Positions 1-9,174 are shown, counted from the stretch's first letter. The stretch: 64,000 bases of DNA from Flavobacterium ardleyense (GCF_033547075.1 NZ_CP137891.1:372001-436000); one strand, 5' to 3'. The notes: generated from the sequence alone by a model not told the origin. Numbers and translations: made by a program.

Positions 1-13
1 CCTGGAGGTACCA

Positions 14-51
14 CGAAAAACCCGAATAGAAATATTCGGGTTTTTTATTGG
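14..51 (+). terminator. Rho-independent terminator of an upstream gene
   Basis: An AACCCGAAT stem pairs with ATTCGGGTT around a short AGAAAT loop and is followed by a T run. It would end a plus-strand gene lying to the left of the window; no part of that gene is visible. Confidence 0.7.
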
Positions 52-80
52 CTAAAATTTCCAAATTTCCACCTATCTTA

Positions 81-263
81 TTTGGGCGAGACCTTCGCCA
101 CAGTGTTTATAGCTCTTAAGATTAATTATCCCATCAATTTTCATGAGAATATTGAATTTGGCTCAGGTCGGGCTGTCCATTATATCTTTGCTGCCACAAG
201 TAACATTTTCAATTTTCACCAATATCTTGGCAGCAAAGGATGCCATTACCATCCCTCTCGCAA
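81..263 (+). repeat. Family 1 dispersed repeat, copy a
   Basis: This intergenic element starts with GGGCGAGACC, continues through GTCGGGCTGTCC and ATATCTTTGCTGCC, and closes with GGCAGCAAAGGATGCC and CATCCCTCTCGCA. The CTTTGCTGCC and GGCAGCAAAG arms can form a long hairpin. Six related copies occur in the window, at 5784, 16477, 24141, 45488, 49548 and 54183. The open frame across it is a by-product of the repeat. Nothing else is recognisable in the gap before the M3 peptidase gene. Confidence 0.75.
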
Positions 264-415
264 ACTCCGCTTAACTACCATATTATTAATTAATAGACGT
301 TCCCATTTCCAAAAACCATCATAAAGTTTTCCTTTCCAGACCTCTGCAGCTACTTCCGACTTTCTTTTTCGAAACAATTACTCTAAATTTACCCTTGGTA
401 CTTAAAAACTTAATT

Positions 416-2527
416 ATGAATAAGAAAATCTGTCTGCTATTCACAATTGTAGCAACAACAATGGCAACACAAGCACAAAAAGGTCAAAGCGACACCCAAA
501 ATCCGCTTTTACAAGAATACAAAACACCTTATACTGTTCCGCCCTTTGACAAAATCAAGAACGAACATTACAAACCGGCAATCACCAAAGGAATCGAGGC
601 ACATGAGGCCGAAATTAGCAAAATTGCTACTGACAAATCAGTACCAACTTTTGCAAACACCATTGAAGCTTTAGAAAATGCTGGTCTTTTGCTCAATAAT
701 GTAACAACCGTTTTCTACAATGTCAATAGCGCTAATACTAATGACGAGATGCAGGCGATTGCAAAAGAAATATCTCCAAGTCTATCTGCCCACAACGATA
801 ATATTTACTTAAACGAAGCACTTTTCAATAGAGTAAAAACTGTATATGACAGCAGAAATAAATTAAAGTTAGGAACCGAACAGTCAAAACTTCTAGAAGA
901 GACCTACAAATCATTTGTACGTAGCGGCGCTAATCTTTCTGTCGCGGACAAAGGAAAGCTAAGACAACTTAACTCCCGCCTTTCATTACTTACATTAACC
1001 TACGGTCAGAATGTATTAGCCGAAACAAACAATTTTGAACTTATAATCACAGATAAAAAAGATCTTGCCGGATTACCTCAAAATATTATTGACGCTGCTG
1101 CCGAAGCTGCTAAGCAAAAGAAAAAAAGCGGTTGGCTTTTCACGCTTTCAAATGCGAGCGTGATGCCATTTCTACAATATGCAGAAAACCGTGAACTGCG
1201 CAAGCAGATATGGACAGCTTATCAAAATCGTGCTAATAACAATAATGAATACGATAACAATAAGGTTCTGCTAGAAATTGCCAACTTACGCACTGAGAAA
1301 GCGCAAATGATGGGCTACAACAGATACGCTGATTATGGACTTGAAGAAACAATGGCAAAAAATCCCGAAAGCGTTTCTAAACTCCTTTCCGATTTATGGA
1401 AACCAGCATTAGAAAATGCAAAGAATGAAAGTGCCGCTATCAAAAAAATGATGGTTGCCGATAAGATTTCTGGAGAAGTTCAACCTTACGACTGGAGATA
1501 CTATACTGAGAAAATCAGAAAAGAGCGTTTTGACCTTGATGAACAACAATTAAAGCAATATTTGAGTATTGACAATGTACAAAATGGAATTTTCGCCGTT
1601 ACAGAGAAGTTATTTGGACTAAAATACAAGCAACTAACCAACATTCCAACTTTCCATGAAGATATTACAACTTGGGTTGTATTAGATGCAGATGGCACCG
1701 AATTAGGGATTTTGCTCATGGATTTTTACGCTCGACCTTCAAAAAGAGGTGGCGCTTGGATGACATCTTACAGAAAACAGCAGATGAAAGATGGAAAGAG
1801 AGTATTGCCAATCATTTCGTTAACGTGCAATTTCCCTGCACCTGTTGGAGATGTACCAACGCTACTTACATTTGACGAAACTACTACTTTCTTTCACGAA
1901 TTCGGTCATGGGTTGCACGGTTTGTTATCAAATGTAAACTACAAAAGCTTATCCGGAACTAGCGTAAGTCGTGACTTTGTTGAATTGCCATCTCAGATAA
2001 TGGAAAATTGGGCTACAGATCCGGAAGTGCTGAAGATGTATGCTCGCCACTACAAAACTGGAGAAGTAATGCCAGATGGTTTGATCAGCAAATTCCAAAA
2101 AGCGGGTACCTTTGATCAAGGATTCGCAACAGTTGAATATCTAGCTGCTGCAATTTTAGATATGGACTACCACACTCAAAGCAAACCTATTACAATGAGT
2201 GCTGAGAAATTTGAAAAGCAATCTCTAGAGAAAATCGGACTTACTGATGCAATTATTCCTAGATATAGAAGCACCTATTTTACGCACGTGTTTTCTGGAG
2301 GATATGCTGCGGGCTATTACAGCTACATCTGGGCTGCAGTTCTCGATGCTGATGCATTTGATGCCTTTAAGAAAACATCTTTATTTAACCCTGAATTGGC
2401 TAAAAAATTTAGAACACACATCCTTGAAAAAGGTGGCACAGAAGACTCAATGATTTTATACAATAAATTTAGAGGTAAAAAACCAGAAGTAAAGCCTTTA
2501 TTAATTAGACGTGGATTGGCACTTTAA
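416..2527 (+). CDS. dcp: M3 family oligopeptidase / peptidyl-dipeptidase Dcp
   Basis: This zinc metallopeptidase would trim oligopeptides, removing C-terminal dipeptides if it is a true Dcp. The M3 signature HEFGH lies near residues 494-498, and the third zinc ligand Glu lies near 523 in RDFVELPSQ, as the family requires. Length is 703 residues, normal for Dcp/oligopeptidase A. The ATG at 416 is preferred to the upstream TTG because it opens directly into a hydrophobic signal sequence (KKICLLFTIVATTMATQAQ), so the enzyme is predicted to be exported to the periplasm or envelope. It stands alone, with a terminator just downstream. Dcp and oligopeptidase A cannot be separated by eye; the signal peptide favours a Dcp-like role. 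Confidence 0.9.
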   Translation: MNKKICLLFTIVATTMATQAQKGQSDTQNPLLQEYKTPYTVPPFDKIKNEHYKPAITKGIEAHEAEISKIATDKSVPTFANTIEALENAGLLLNNVTTVFYNVNSANTNDEMQAIAKEISPSLSAHNDNIYLNEALFNRVKTVYDSRNKLKLGTEQSKLLEETYKSFVRSGANLSVADKGKLRQLNSRLSLLTLTYGQNVLAETNNFELIITDKKDLAGLPQNIIDAAAEAAKQKKKSGWLFTLSNASVMPFLQYAENRELRKQIWTAYQNRANNNNEYDNNKVLLEIANLRTEKAQMMGYNRYADYGLEETMAKNPESVSKLLSDLWKPALENAKNESAAIKKMMVADKISGEVQPYDWRYYTEKIRKERFDLDEQQLKQYLSIDNVQNGIFAVTEKLFGLKYKQLTNIPTFHEDITTWVVLDADGTELGILLMDFYARPSKRGGAWMTSYRKQQMKDGKRVLPIISLTCNFPAPVGDVPTLLTFDETTTFFHEFGHGLHGLLSNVNYKSLSGTSVSRDFVELPSQIMENWATDPEVLKMYARHYKTGEVMPDGLISKFQKAGTFDQGFATVEYLAAAILDMDYHTQSKPITMSAEKFEKQSLEKIGLTDAIIPRYRSTYFTHVFSGGYAAGYYSYIWAAVLDADAFDAFKKTSLFNPELAKKFRTHILEKGGTEDSMILYNKFRGKKPEVKPLLIRRGLAL

Positions 2528-2546
2528 TTTATAGCAGTAAATATTA

Positions 2547-2589
2547 AGTCCTGTAGATATCCTTTGGCATATTTACAGGACTTTTTTTT
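2547..2589 (+). terminator. Terminator after the M3 peptidase gene
   Basis: AGTCCTGTA pairs perfectly with TACAGGACT across an 18-base loop and is followed by eight Ts. It lies about 20 bases after the dcp stop codon and touches the end of the convergent NTF2-like gene, so it may serve both directions. Confidence 0.85.
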
Positions 2590-2950
2590 ATCCATGATAC
2601 ACACGCGATGCGATAATTTTGCCATCCCGAATTTCCAATACTTCTGCAACCATCATATCTTCTTCGCCATCAACTTGACGTAAATATTCCATAAACACGT
2701 GCCGCTCATTTGCAGTTAACGACGTTACTTTATAATGCAAAGTCGGCAATCTGTCAAAAGCATCTTTCCACCACTCCGAAAGCGCTTGTTTTCCAGTGAC
2801 TTTTCCGTTGGTTTCCGGTCTTCTAACTTTTAATTTTGGGCTATAGTGCTCAGCATAATCATCATAAAGTGATAATAATTGGTCCAGATTATGTGAATTA
2901 AAAGCATCAAACCACTTAAAAGCAATTTGCTGTAAACTATTTGGAGTCAT
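2588..2950 (-). CDS. Nuclear transport factor 2-like (SnoaL-type) small protein
   Basis: The product has 120 residues and the size and pattern of the NTF2-like superfamily: an N-terminal helix (ALSEWW and FDAFNSHNLDQLLSLYDDYAEHYSP region), then strands ending in VAEVLEIRDGKIIASRVYHG. The last segment is the usual GKI-x-x-x-RVYHG end of SnoaL-like proteins. These folds act as small cone-shaped enzymes or ligand binders, and the substrate cannot be read from sequence. No signal peptide or membrane segment is present, so it should be cytosolic. It is a single gene, convergent with dcp. Confidence 0.75.
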   Translation of the reverse strand: MTPNSLQQIAFKWFDAFNSHNLDQLLSLYDDYAEHYSPKLKVRRPETNGKVTGKQALSEWWKDAFDRLPTLHYKVTSLTANERHVFMEYLRQVDGEEDMMVAEVLEIRDGKIIASRVYHG

Positions 2951-4260
2951 ATTTATTTTTTTGAAATGTTGCAGAAACAGACTGCAGATTAATTGGCAAA
3001 TGTAGGTCTAATATTAAATCTCTATCAAGTGAATTATCAATTTTTTCAAAAAGAATAAACCCATTTTTAATTTCTCGCTAATCCTCTAGGGATGGATTTT
3101 TTGTGAAAACGTATTATGACCTGTTGCAAATAGTTTCAGAGTTGCTTTAAATTTGAGAAGAACCGTCCCTACATTTTTTTTACTCAATTATAATCCCGTA
3201 GAGACAACTTTATTGTAGCAACGGATTTTAATATGTTGATAGTGGGTTCAGCATAGCTTTAAATTTCAAAGAAGCAGCCGTTGCAATTTTTCACGCAATT
3301 ATAATCCCGTAGGTATGATGCTATTGTAGCAACGGATTTTAATCCGTTGTAATTGGATTTGGTGAATATTCAAGTGCCGCAGGAACGGCTTTATAAATTA
3401 CTACACACAATATTGTGAAATCTTCCACTTTAAAAACAACGTTATTGACTCTGGAATTTTTAAAAAAAAATAAAGCCGAGCCTACGGCTCTTTTTTGTTC
3501 TACGATCATCAATTTACGCAGGATTGAAATCCTGCGTTACAATAAAGTCGAGCCTACGGCTCTGAGCTTTTAAAGTTCTAATTAAAGTGATTTCCATTTG
3601 GCGTTTTTATATACTTTTTTTACCTCGAGTTTTCATTCATTGGCAGCGCCTCAACGTATCAGATAATAGAAATTTCTTTACTGGGCAAAAATTTGGTCGC
3701 TAGTGTACTCTTTGGAATGCATTAATTGGCACAATCGATTTCAATCCATAAATGGGACCGGTGAAGCTCTAAGTTCCGTAAGAATGGCCCCACCATCTTT
3801 TTCCGCAACTATAATCCCGTAGGGATGACTTTATTCTAGCAACGGATTTTAATCCGTTGTAATCAAATCAAATGTAGCTTTAAGTTCCGTAGGAACGGCT
3901 TTATGAATTAGAGCATGCTATTTTTAAGAATTCCTATACTTAGATATCTTCCTATTGTGCGCGTAATCTTCCATAGAATTTATAAAACCGAGCCTAGGGC
4001 TCTTTTTATTCTTCGGTCATTGATTTACGCAGGATTAAAATCCTGCGCTACAATAAAGTCGAGCCTACGGCTCTGAGCTTGATTGCATTATGTTTATTGA
4101 AATGTTGATGGTTTTTACGAGCGGAAGCTACAATAATGTCGGACCTACGGCTCTATTATCTGCACCTCGCTACTGAAATGAATGTTTTTCCGCGTAGAAT
4201 TGTTGCTTCCCCTATCGCATGATCTTACTAAAAGTATGGTGTACTTTGATTTTTTAAATA
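2951..4260. repeat. Gene-free block of decayed REP-like palindromes
   Basis: No coding region is credible across about 1.3 kb. The block is built of recurring palindromes. GTAG-headed hairpins with CAACGGAT/ATCCGTTG arms lie at about 3215-3238, 3326-3349 and 3836-3859 (the last with CTAG). CGCAGGAT/ATCCTGCG hairpins lie at 3517-3536 and 4028-4047, the latter followed by CTAC, the complement of GTAG. CCGTAGG-centred palindromes with arms AAT, GTT or GAG recur between them. The stretches 3365-3570 and 3880-4080 carry the same modules in the same order, so the block looks like a duplicated and decayed array. Confidence 0.7.
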
Positions 4261-4292
4261 AAAAAACCGCTAAAGAAACTCTAGCGGTTTTA
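4261..4292 (-). terminator. Terminator of the pseudouridine synthase gene
   Basis: On the minus strand AACCGCTA pairs with TAGCGGTT across nine bases and is followed by a T run. It lies directly after the stop codon at 4311. Confidence 0.85.
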
Positions 4293-4310
4293 AATACTAC
4301 AATTTGTAGC

Positions 4311-5240
4311 TTACATATTTTTCAAGTTGATAACTTCTTGCTCCGTAAGAGCTCGCCAGTTACCGCGAGGTAAATTCTTTTTGGTCAAACCTGCAAACGA
4401 AACGCGATCCACTTTGATAACGTCGTATTTAAAGCTTTCAAAAATCGCACGAACCACTTTTACGTTAGACGTACGTAATTTCAGTCCAATTTCTGTTTTT
4501 GGCTCATTGTCAATATAAGTCACTTCTTCAACTGCTAGTCTATGGCCGTCAAGTGTTACACCACCAGCAATTTTCTCAAGATCTTCAAACTTTAAATTCT
4601 TATCCAAAGACACATGATAAATCTTCGCAGACTTCTGATTTGGAAGACTAAACTTACGAATCATATCAGTATCATTGGTGAAAAGCAACAATCCTGTTGT
4701 ATTCTTGTCCATTCTTCCTACTGGCTGAATGCGTGCATTTGTAGCACTTTTTACAAGTTCATAAACATTTCTGTGCAATTCATTCTCATCTACCGAAGTA
4801 GTAAAATTCTTAGGTTTGTTAAGCAGGTAATACTCTTTACGCTCTGGAGTAAGCGTTGTCCCATCAAAATTGACCACATCTCCAGGCATTACTTTGTATC
4901 CCATTTCAGTAACGGCAACACCGTTTACCTTTACATTTCCAGACGTGATATAGATATCAGCATCTCTACGTGAGCATACCCCTGAATTAGAAATATATTT
5001 ATTTAACCTGATTTCATCCGGATTCGTCTTCGCTCTTTTAGGTGCCTGATTTGGTGTTTTTGCTACCTTTTCAGAAACTTTTTCAGCCGATTTATCTGCA
5101 GTCTTCGTGTCTGGCTTTACCTTTTTAGGTCCTTGCGCACGTTTTTGCATTGGAGGTTTTGGCTTGCTAGAATTTGGTCTTCCAACACCCTTTGGGCGCC
5201 CTGCACCACCTCTTTTATTACCACCGTCCCTTGTATTCAT
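4311..5240 (-). CDS. rluB: rRNA pseudouridine synthase (RluB/RsuA family)
   Basis: The protein isomerises a uridine in rRNA to pseudouridine. After a basic, Gly/Pro/Lys-rich tail of about 70 residues comes an S4 RNA-binding domain (RLNKYISNSGVCSRRDAD...GNVKVNGVAV), then the catalytic domain with the RsuA/RluB motif GRMDKNTTGLLLFTNDTD, whose Asp is the catalytic residue. The ATG at 5240 is preferred to the one at 5282 because a TAnnTTTG promoter box lies between them. The basic N-terminal extension is common in Bacteroidota orthologues. The exact target uridine (RluB, RluF or RsuA site) cannot be assigned by eye. It lies downstream of the mevalonate cluster but has its own promoter and terminator. 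Confidence 0.85.
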   Translation of the reverse strand: MNTRDGGNKRGGAGRPKGVGRPNSSKPKPPMQKRAQGPKKVKPDTKTADKSAEKVSEKVAKTPNQAPKRAKTNPDEIRLNKYISNSGVCSRRDADIYITSGNVKVNGVAVTEMGYKVMPGDVVNFDGTTLTPERKEYYLLNKPKNFTTSVDENELHRNVYELVKSATNARIQPVGRMDKNTTGLLLFTNDTDMIRKFSLPNQKSAKIYHVSLDKNLKFEDLEKIAGGVTLDGHRLAVEEVTYIDNEPKTEIGLKLRTSNVKVVRAIFESFKYDVIKVDRVSFAGLTKKNLPRGNWRALTEQEVINLKNM

Positions 5241-5257
5241 AAATTCTAAAATTTTTG

Positions 5258-5265
5258 CAAAGATA
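5258..5265 (-). promoter_or_regulatory. Bacteroidota -7 box for the pseudouridine synthase gene
   Basis: The minus strand reads TATCTTTG, a match to TAnnTTTG. It ends 17 bases before the chosen ATG at 5240 and decides that start, because the longer frame would begin upstream of the promoter. Confidence 0.6.
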
Positions 5266-5361
5266 GTATTTAATTTTTTCAATTTGTTTGCTTTTCTTAG
5301 AAGTATTTTTATAGACCTCTGAATGCGAACTGATTGATAATTAGCGCATAATTTTTCTTTT

Positions 5362-5450
5362 GGAGCTTCATCCTGCTATCCACTCCCAATCTTTTTGCCT
5401 CTAAAAAAGAGGCAAAAAGGATTTTCGCTACTATCAGGGCTAGGGCACTT
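5362..5450 (+). repeat. Family 2 dispersed repeat, copy a
   Basis: The element begins GGAGCT and ends GGCTAGGGCACTT. Its centre is CAATCT, then a perfect TTTTTGCCTC/GAGGCAAAAA hairpin, then AGGATTTTCGCTA. It is the simplest of the five family 2 copies in the window (others at 33262, 37323, 48589 and 52646). Confidence 0.7.
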
Positions 5451-5591
5451 GTGCTTAATTGAAATTTTGTGGTGAAATTTTAAGTTAAATCCGCTTGCCA
5501 CATTAGTCGAAGAATGTAAACAAAACCAAAGGCCTAAGCAAATTACAGTAATGAAGTTAATTTGTAACCCCCGACGATGCGCTCCGAAAAG

Positions 5592-5633
5592 CCCACCCCG
5601 CCCTTCGGGCACCCCTCCGAAAGGAGGGGAATG
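5592..5633 (+). repeat. GC-rich double-hairpin element
   Basis: Two adjacent hairpins, GCCCTTCGGGC and CCCCTCCGAAAGGAGGGG, are flanked by CCACC and ATG. The same 40-base element occurs reversed at 45802-45842, where it borders a 19-bp tandem repeat. Between 5451 and 5784 nothing else is recognisable except a short run of near-repeats of GATCATTTGGAT at about 5724-5775. Confidence 0.6.
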
Positions 5634-5783
5634 AATGCCGATTGGAATTTTTTATAGATTTAAAGACATTCTCACAATATCATCCTTTCAAGTCGTAGAA
5701 TCCAATTTTAATTTAGCCTTTTTTGATCATTTGGATTTTTTAGATCATTTGGATATCTTAGATTATTTCGATCTTACCGATTC

Positions 5784-5943
5784 CTCGCGCAAGGGATGGC
5801 AGTGGCATCCTTTGCTGCTTACATCAATATGAATTTTAAAGAAAATCGTGCTAGCAGCAAAGATATAACGGACAGCCCGGTGCCGAGCCTACGTGATTTT
5901 CTATGGTAGTAGAAATCGTTGTGGCGAGGCATGCGCCCAAAAA
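5784..5943 (-). repeat. Family 1 dispersed repeat, copy b
   Basis: This is an inverted copy of the family: GCGCAAGGGATGGCAGTGGC, ATCCTTTGCTGC, then AGCAAAGATAT, GGACAGCCCG and finally GCATGCGCCC. The stem arms are CTTTGCTGC and GCAGCAAAG. It fills the gap between the GC-rich hairpins and the UbiA gene. Confidence 0.7.
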
Positions 5944-5960
5944 ATAACGATACTTCTACC

Positions 5961-6887
5961 TTAAATACTGAGTTGTAGTAACATCTTCCGACCGTGGATT
6001 AAAACCGCGGGCTCAATTAGAACAATGCAGAAAACTCCCGCAACGACAAGGATTTTTAAGACATTATGAAGACGTAAATAATCTGCTTTTTCGGTAGCAT
6101 TCCACAGTTTTATAATCAGAAAAAGGAGCACGAAGATGCTGGAGTAAAAGTAAATGTCCATATAACCTATTTCGAAAACATCGATTAACAAGTAGACTGG
6201 AATGATGCTGCAAAGTGCTAAGACGGTAATTATTTCTTTGGATTTACGCTCGCCAAAAACTACTGGAACGGTTCGATAATTCGCCACAAAATCGCCAGAT
6301 AAATTCTCTAAATCCTTGACCATTTCGCGAATTAATAACAGCAAGTACAAAAAGGTAGCGTGGGCAAAAATTACTTGATAAAAGTTTTTATAGTAGAATA
6401 AAATCGCGAAAAATGGCAAAACTGCCATCATTGCTGCCATGAGATTTCCGATAAAGGTGAATTTTTTTATTTTGTGGGAATAAAACCAAATCAAGAAAAT
6501 ATAGCCTGAAAAAAATAAAGCTGCTCGCCAAGAAACAAGCAACGCCATAAAAAATACTATAAAATTTATTGAGAAGTAAACGTACAGCTTGGTTTTCTGA
6601 CTGACCAATCTGTCCAGCATCGACTTTCTAGGTCGGTTGATTAAATCCTTTTGTGAATCGTAAAAATTATTGATAATATAACCCGAAGCAATAGTTAACG
6701 AAGATGCAAAAACGATTATAAATAGTCGCCAATCCAATAAAATTTCGACTGCAGAAGTGTCTGGAGCTAAAATAAATATTGCCGAAAGATATTGGGCAAG
6801 GATGATAATTGGGATATTATAGCCGCGCACGACCGAAAACAAACTAACTATTTTCATTAAAAGAAGTTTGTTCCTTCTACTGACCAT
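5961..6887 (-). CDS. UbiA-family prenyltransferase
   Basis: This integral membrane enzyme would transfer an isoprenoid chain to an acceptor. The first Asp-rich motif NNFYDSQKDLINRP is near residues 73-86 and the second, KDLENLSGD, lies in the cytosolic loop near the middle; both bind the Mg-diphosphate of the prenyl donor. About eight hydrophobic segments are visible over 308 residues, the usual family size. Close relatives in Flavobacteriaceae are generally named geranylgeranylglycerol-phosphate geranylgeranyltransferase-like, but the acceptor is not readable here. It follows the GHMP kinase and mvaD on the same strand, consistent with using the product of that pathway. An internal ATG at 6857 is an alternative start. 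Confidence 0.85.
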   Translation of the reverse strand: MVSRRNKLLLMKIVSLFSVVRGYNIPIIILAQYLSAIFILAPDTSAVEILLDWRLFIIVFASSLTIASGYIINNFYDSQKDLINRPRKSMLDRLVSQKTKLYVYFSINFIVFFMALLVSWRAALFFSGYIFLIWFYSHKIKKFTFIGNLMAAMMAVLPFFAILFYYKNFYQVIFAHATFLYLLLLIREMVKDLENLSGDFVANYRTVPVVFGERKSKEIITVLALCSIIPVYLLIDVFEIGYMDIYFYSSIFVLLFLIIKLWNATEKADYLRLHNVLKILVVAGVFCIVLIEPAVLIHGRKMLLQLSI

Positions 6888-6946
6888 TGATGCGTATTTA
6901 CATAATTACTTTAAGAATTGACCGAGTTGAAGTTGAAAAAAAGTGC

Positions 6947-7876
6947 TTAAAACTGATAAACAACTTCTAGTTTATGATCTTTTAAGGATTCTCTTGCTTT
7001 GTCGATATTTTCAGTAAATCCTAAGATATAACCTCCACCTCCAGAGCCACAAAGTTTTAGATAATAATCATTACTATCAATTCCTTGCTGCCAAAGTCCG
7101 TGAAATTGCTCAGGAATCATTGGTTTAAAATTGTTGAGTACAATTTTGGACAATTGCTTTGTATTGGTAAAAAGAGACTTGATGTCGCCACCAAGAAAGT
7201 TTTCTACGCAAGCATCGGTGTATTTTACAAACTCATCTTTTACCATTTTACGGAAGCCTTTATCTTTGAGGTTTTCCATAAAAATATTGACCATCGGAGC
7301 AGTTTCGCCCACAATTCCCGAATCTAACAAAAACACTGCGCCTTTCCCGTCAAAACTTTGTGTAGGAATTCCAGTCGCTTCGATATTATCGTGCGAATTG
7401 ATAAGAATCGGAATGCTTAAATAACTATTTAGTGGATCAAGACCAGAACTTTTTCCGTGGAAAAAACTTTCCATTTGAGAAAATATGGTCTTTAGTTGCA
7501 ATAATTTTTCGCGCGTAAGATTTTCCAGAACAGTGATTTTTTTGTAAGCATATTTATCGTAGATCGCCGCCACTAATGCGCCACTACTACCTACACCGTA
7601 TCCTTGCGGAATACTTGAGTCAAAATACATTCCTTCGTCAAGATCGGTTTGCAAACTTTGAATATCAAATGTTACAATACTACTATCTATCTCTGCAAGG
7701 TAAGTAGCAAAACGACGTAAACTTTCATTTGATTTTTGTGCAACTGCCGAATCGTTTTCTTGAGTTTTTAAAGCACCTTTAAAGAAATTATAAGGAATTG
7801 AGAGACCTTTAGAATCTTTGATAATTCCATATTCTCCAAACAGTAAAATTTTCGAGTAAAATAAAGGTCCTTTCAT
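6947..7876 (-). CDS. GHMP kinase, mevalonate kinase-like
   Basis: This is a cytosolic ATP-dependent kinase of the GHMP superfamily, probably phosphorylating mevalonate or phosphomevalonate. The N-terminal SKILLFGEYGII is the first GHMP motif, SIPQGYGVGSSGALVAA is the glycine-rich phosphate loop, and LCGSGGGGYILGF is motif 3. The ATG at 7876 gives 309 residues. The frame stays open into the end of mvaD, but those upstream residues do not look like a kinase N terminus, and the chosen start leaves a 52-base gap. Location between mvaD and a prenyltransferase supports a role in the mevalonate pathway. Mevalonate and phosphomevalonate kinase activities cannot be told apart by eye. Confidence 0.85.
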   Translation of the reverse strand: MKGPLFYSKILLFGEYGIIKDSKGLSIPYNFFKGALKTQENDSAVAQKSNESLRRFATYLAEIDSSIVTFDIQSLQTDLDEGMYFDSSIPQGYGVGSSGALVAAIYDKYAYKKITVLENLTREKLLQLKTIFSQMESFFHGKSSGLDPLNSYLSIPILINSHDNIEATGIPTQSFDGKGAVFLLDSGIVGETAPMVNIFMENLKDKGFRKMVKDEFVKYTDACVENFLGGDIKSLFTNTKQLSKIVLNNFKPMIPEQFHGLWQQGIDSNDYYLKLCGSGGGGYILGFTENIDKARESLKDHKLEVVYQF

Positions 7877-7928
7877 ACTTCCGTATTTATTTTGTTGGGC
7901 TTTTGAAGCAGGAGTTAAATAGTAATTT

Positions 7929-9011
7929 CTAAGAAAGAAAGACGCTTCCACTTCCCACCTCATCACAAATATAATGTTCATTTTGGCAATAGCCAACTAA
8001 ATTTTTCTTAATAAATTCTAAGACTTCATCCTTAACCGACTCTGGATATAGCAAGTGCACATTTGCACCCGCATCTAGTGTGAAGCAAATTGGAGTTTTG
8101 GTCTCCGCTCTGTATTTCCAAATTGCATTAATTATCTCTAATGTATTAGGCTTCATCAAGATAAAATATGGATTGGAACTCATCATCATTGCGTGCAAAG
8201 TCAAGGCTTCGCTCTCAACTAACGCTATGAATTGCGAAAGATTTCCGTTTTTCAGAATGGTTTTTAGCGAGGCTAAGTTTTTGTGAGCTTGATCAAAACG
8301 TGCTGTTGCAAAAGGATGATCATTCATCAAATCATGGCCAATTGTGCTGCTCACTTGCTTCTCACCTTTATCAACTAAAAGAATTGTGTCCTGGTAATTT
8401 TTGAAGTTGTCGTGAAGTTTTTCTTCGAAGGAAATTCCGTACAAATCACTGCTTTTCGAGATTGATTTTGTTTCTCCCCAAACTACCACTTCGCCTTTTA
8501 TACTTCGGCAAGCAGATCCAGATCCTAATCTTGCAAGGAAAGAAGCTTTTTTATTGAAATAATCTTCAGTCATTTTTGGATTCAGCTCACGCTCCAATCG
8601 CATTAAGTTTACCGCCAAAGCGGCCATTCCCGAAGCTGAAGATGCGATTCCTGAACTGTGCGGAAAAGTATTTTCGGTATCAATAAAGAAGTGAAAATGT
8701 TTTAAAAAAGGTTGGTAGACAAAAATTCGCTCTAAAAATTGTTGGATTTTTGGTCTAAATGTTTGTTTTGGCTGTCCTTCAAAACGAAAGTCGAAAGAGA
8801 AATCATCTTGTGGCTCGATTGGTCTAAAACCTAATTTTGTAATTGTTTTACAATTGCTAAGCGTAAAACTCAAAGATGGATTTGCCGGGATTTGATTGTC
8901 TAGTTTTCCCCAGTATTTCACTAGAGCAATATTACTCGGCGCGCTAGATTCAAAATCTCCTTGAATAGCCAAGTTTTCTGGCATTGTAGCAACAAAATCA
9001 CGAATTTCCAT
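7929..9011 (-). CDS. mvaD: Diphosphomevalonate decarboxylase
   Basis: The enzyme converts mevalonate diphosphate to isopentenyl diphosphate with ATP, the last step of the mevalonate pathway. The N-terminal signature SNIALVKYWGK...NPSLSFTLS is the diagnostic substrate and ATP region of this family, HSSGIASSASGMAALA is the phosphate loop, and RLGSGSACRS and DAGANVHLLYP complete the fold. At 360 residues it has full length. It is the first gene of a minus-strand cluster continuing into the GHMP kinase and UbiA genes, and it has its own TAnnTTTG box 22 bases upstream. Confidence 0.93.
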   Translation of the reverse strand: MEIRDFVATMPENLAIQGDFESSAPSNIALVKYWGKLDNQIPANPSLSFTLSNCKTITKLGFRPIEPQDDFSFDFRFEGQPKQTFRPKIQQFLERIFVYQPFLKHFHFFIDTENTFPHSSGIASSASGMAALAVNLMRLERELNPKMTEDYFNKKASFLARLGSGSACRSIKGEVVVWGETKSISKSSDLYGISFEEKLHDNFKNYQDTILLVDKGEKQVSSTIGHDLMNDHPFATARFDQAHKNLASLKTILKNGNLSQFIALVESEALTLHAMMMSSNPYFILMKPNTLEIINAIWKYRAETKTPICFTLDAGANVHLLYPESVKDEVLEFIKKNLVGYCQNEHYICDEVGSGSVFLS

Positions 9012-9033
9012 TTCTTAAAATATAGGTTGGTTG

Positions 9034-9041
9034 CAAAGGTA
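9034..9041 (-). promoter_or_regulatory. -7 box for the mevalonate cluster
   Basis: The minus strand reads TACCTTTG, a full TAnnTTTG match 22 bases before the mvaD ATG. No convincing -33 TTG was placed. Confidence 0.55.
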
Positions 9042-9174
9042 ATCGTTTTTTGAGAATTGGCATATTGCGATTACTAAGCTAGTTCTAAAGCTGCCAAAAT
9101 CTATGAGATATTTACTGAAATAATGGGTTTCTAAAATATTCTAATTAAAGACCTACAATTGCATTGCTCCTTCC

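Noticed and set aside
82..324. An 80-residue plus-strand frame
   Set aside because: It lies across family 1 copy a, and its sequence is the translated repeat.
4614..4973. A 119-residue plus-strand frame inside the pseudouridine synthase gene
   Set aside because: It is antisense to a well-conserved gene and has no family features.
5107..5322. A 71-residue plus-strand frame opposite the N terminus of the pseudouridine synthase
   Set aside because: It is antisense to the basic N-terminal tail and overlaps that gene's promoter; its Gly/Pro-rich look is due to the complementary codons.
7877..7996. A longer GHMP kinase N terminus starting within mvaD
   Set aside because: The extra 40 residues are not kinase-like and overlap the mvaD end; the ATG at 7876 begins right at the conserved motif.
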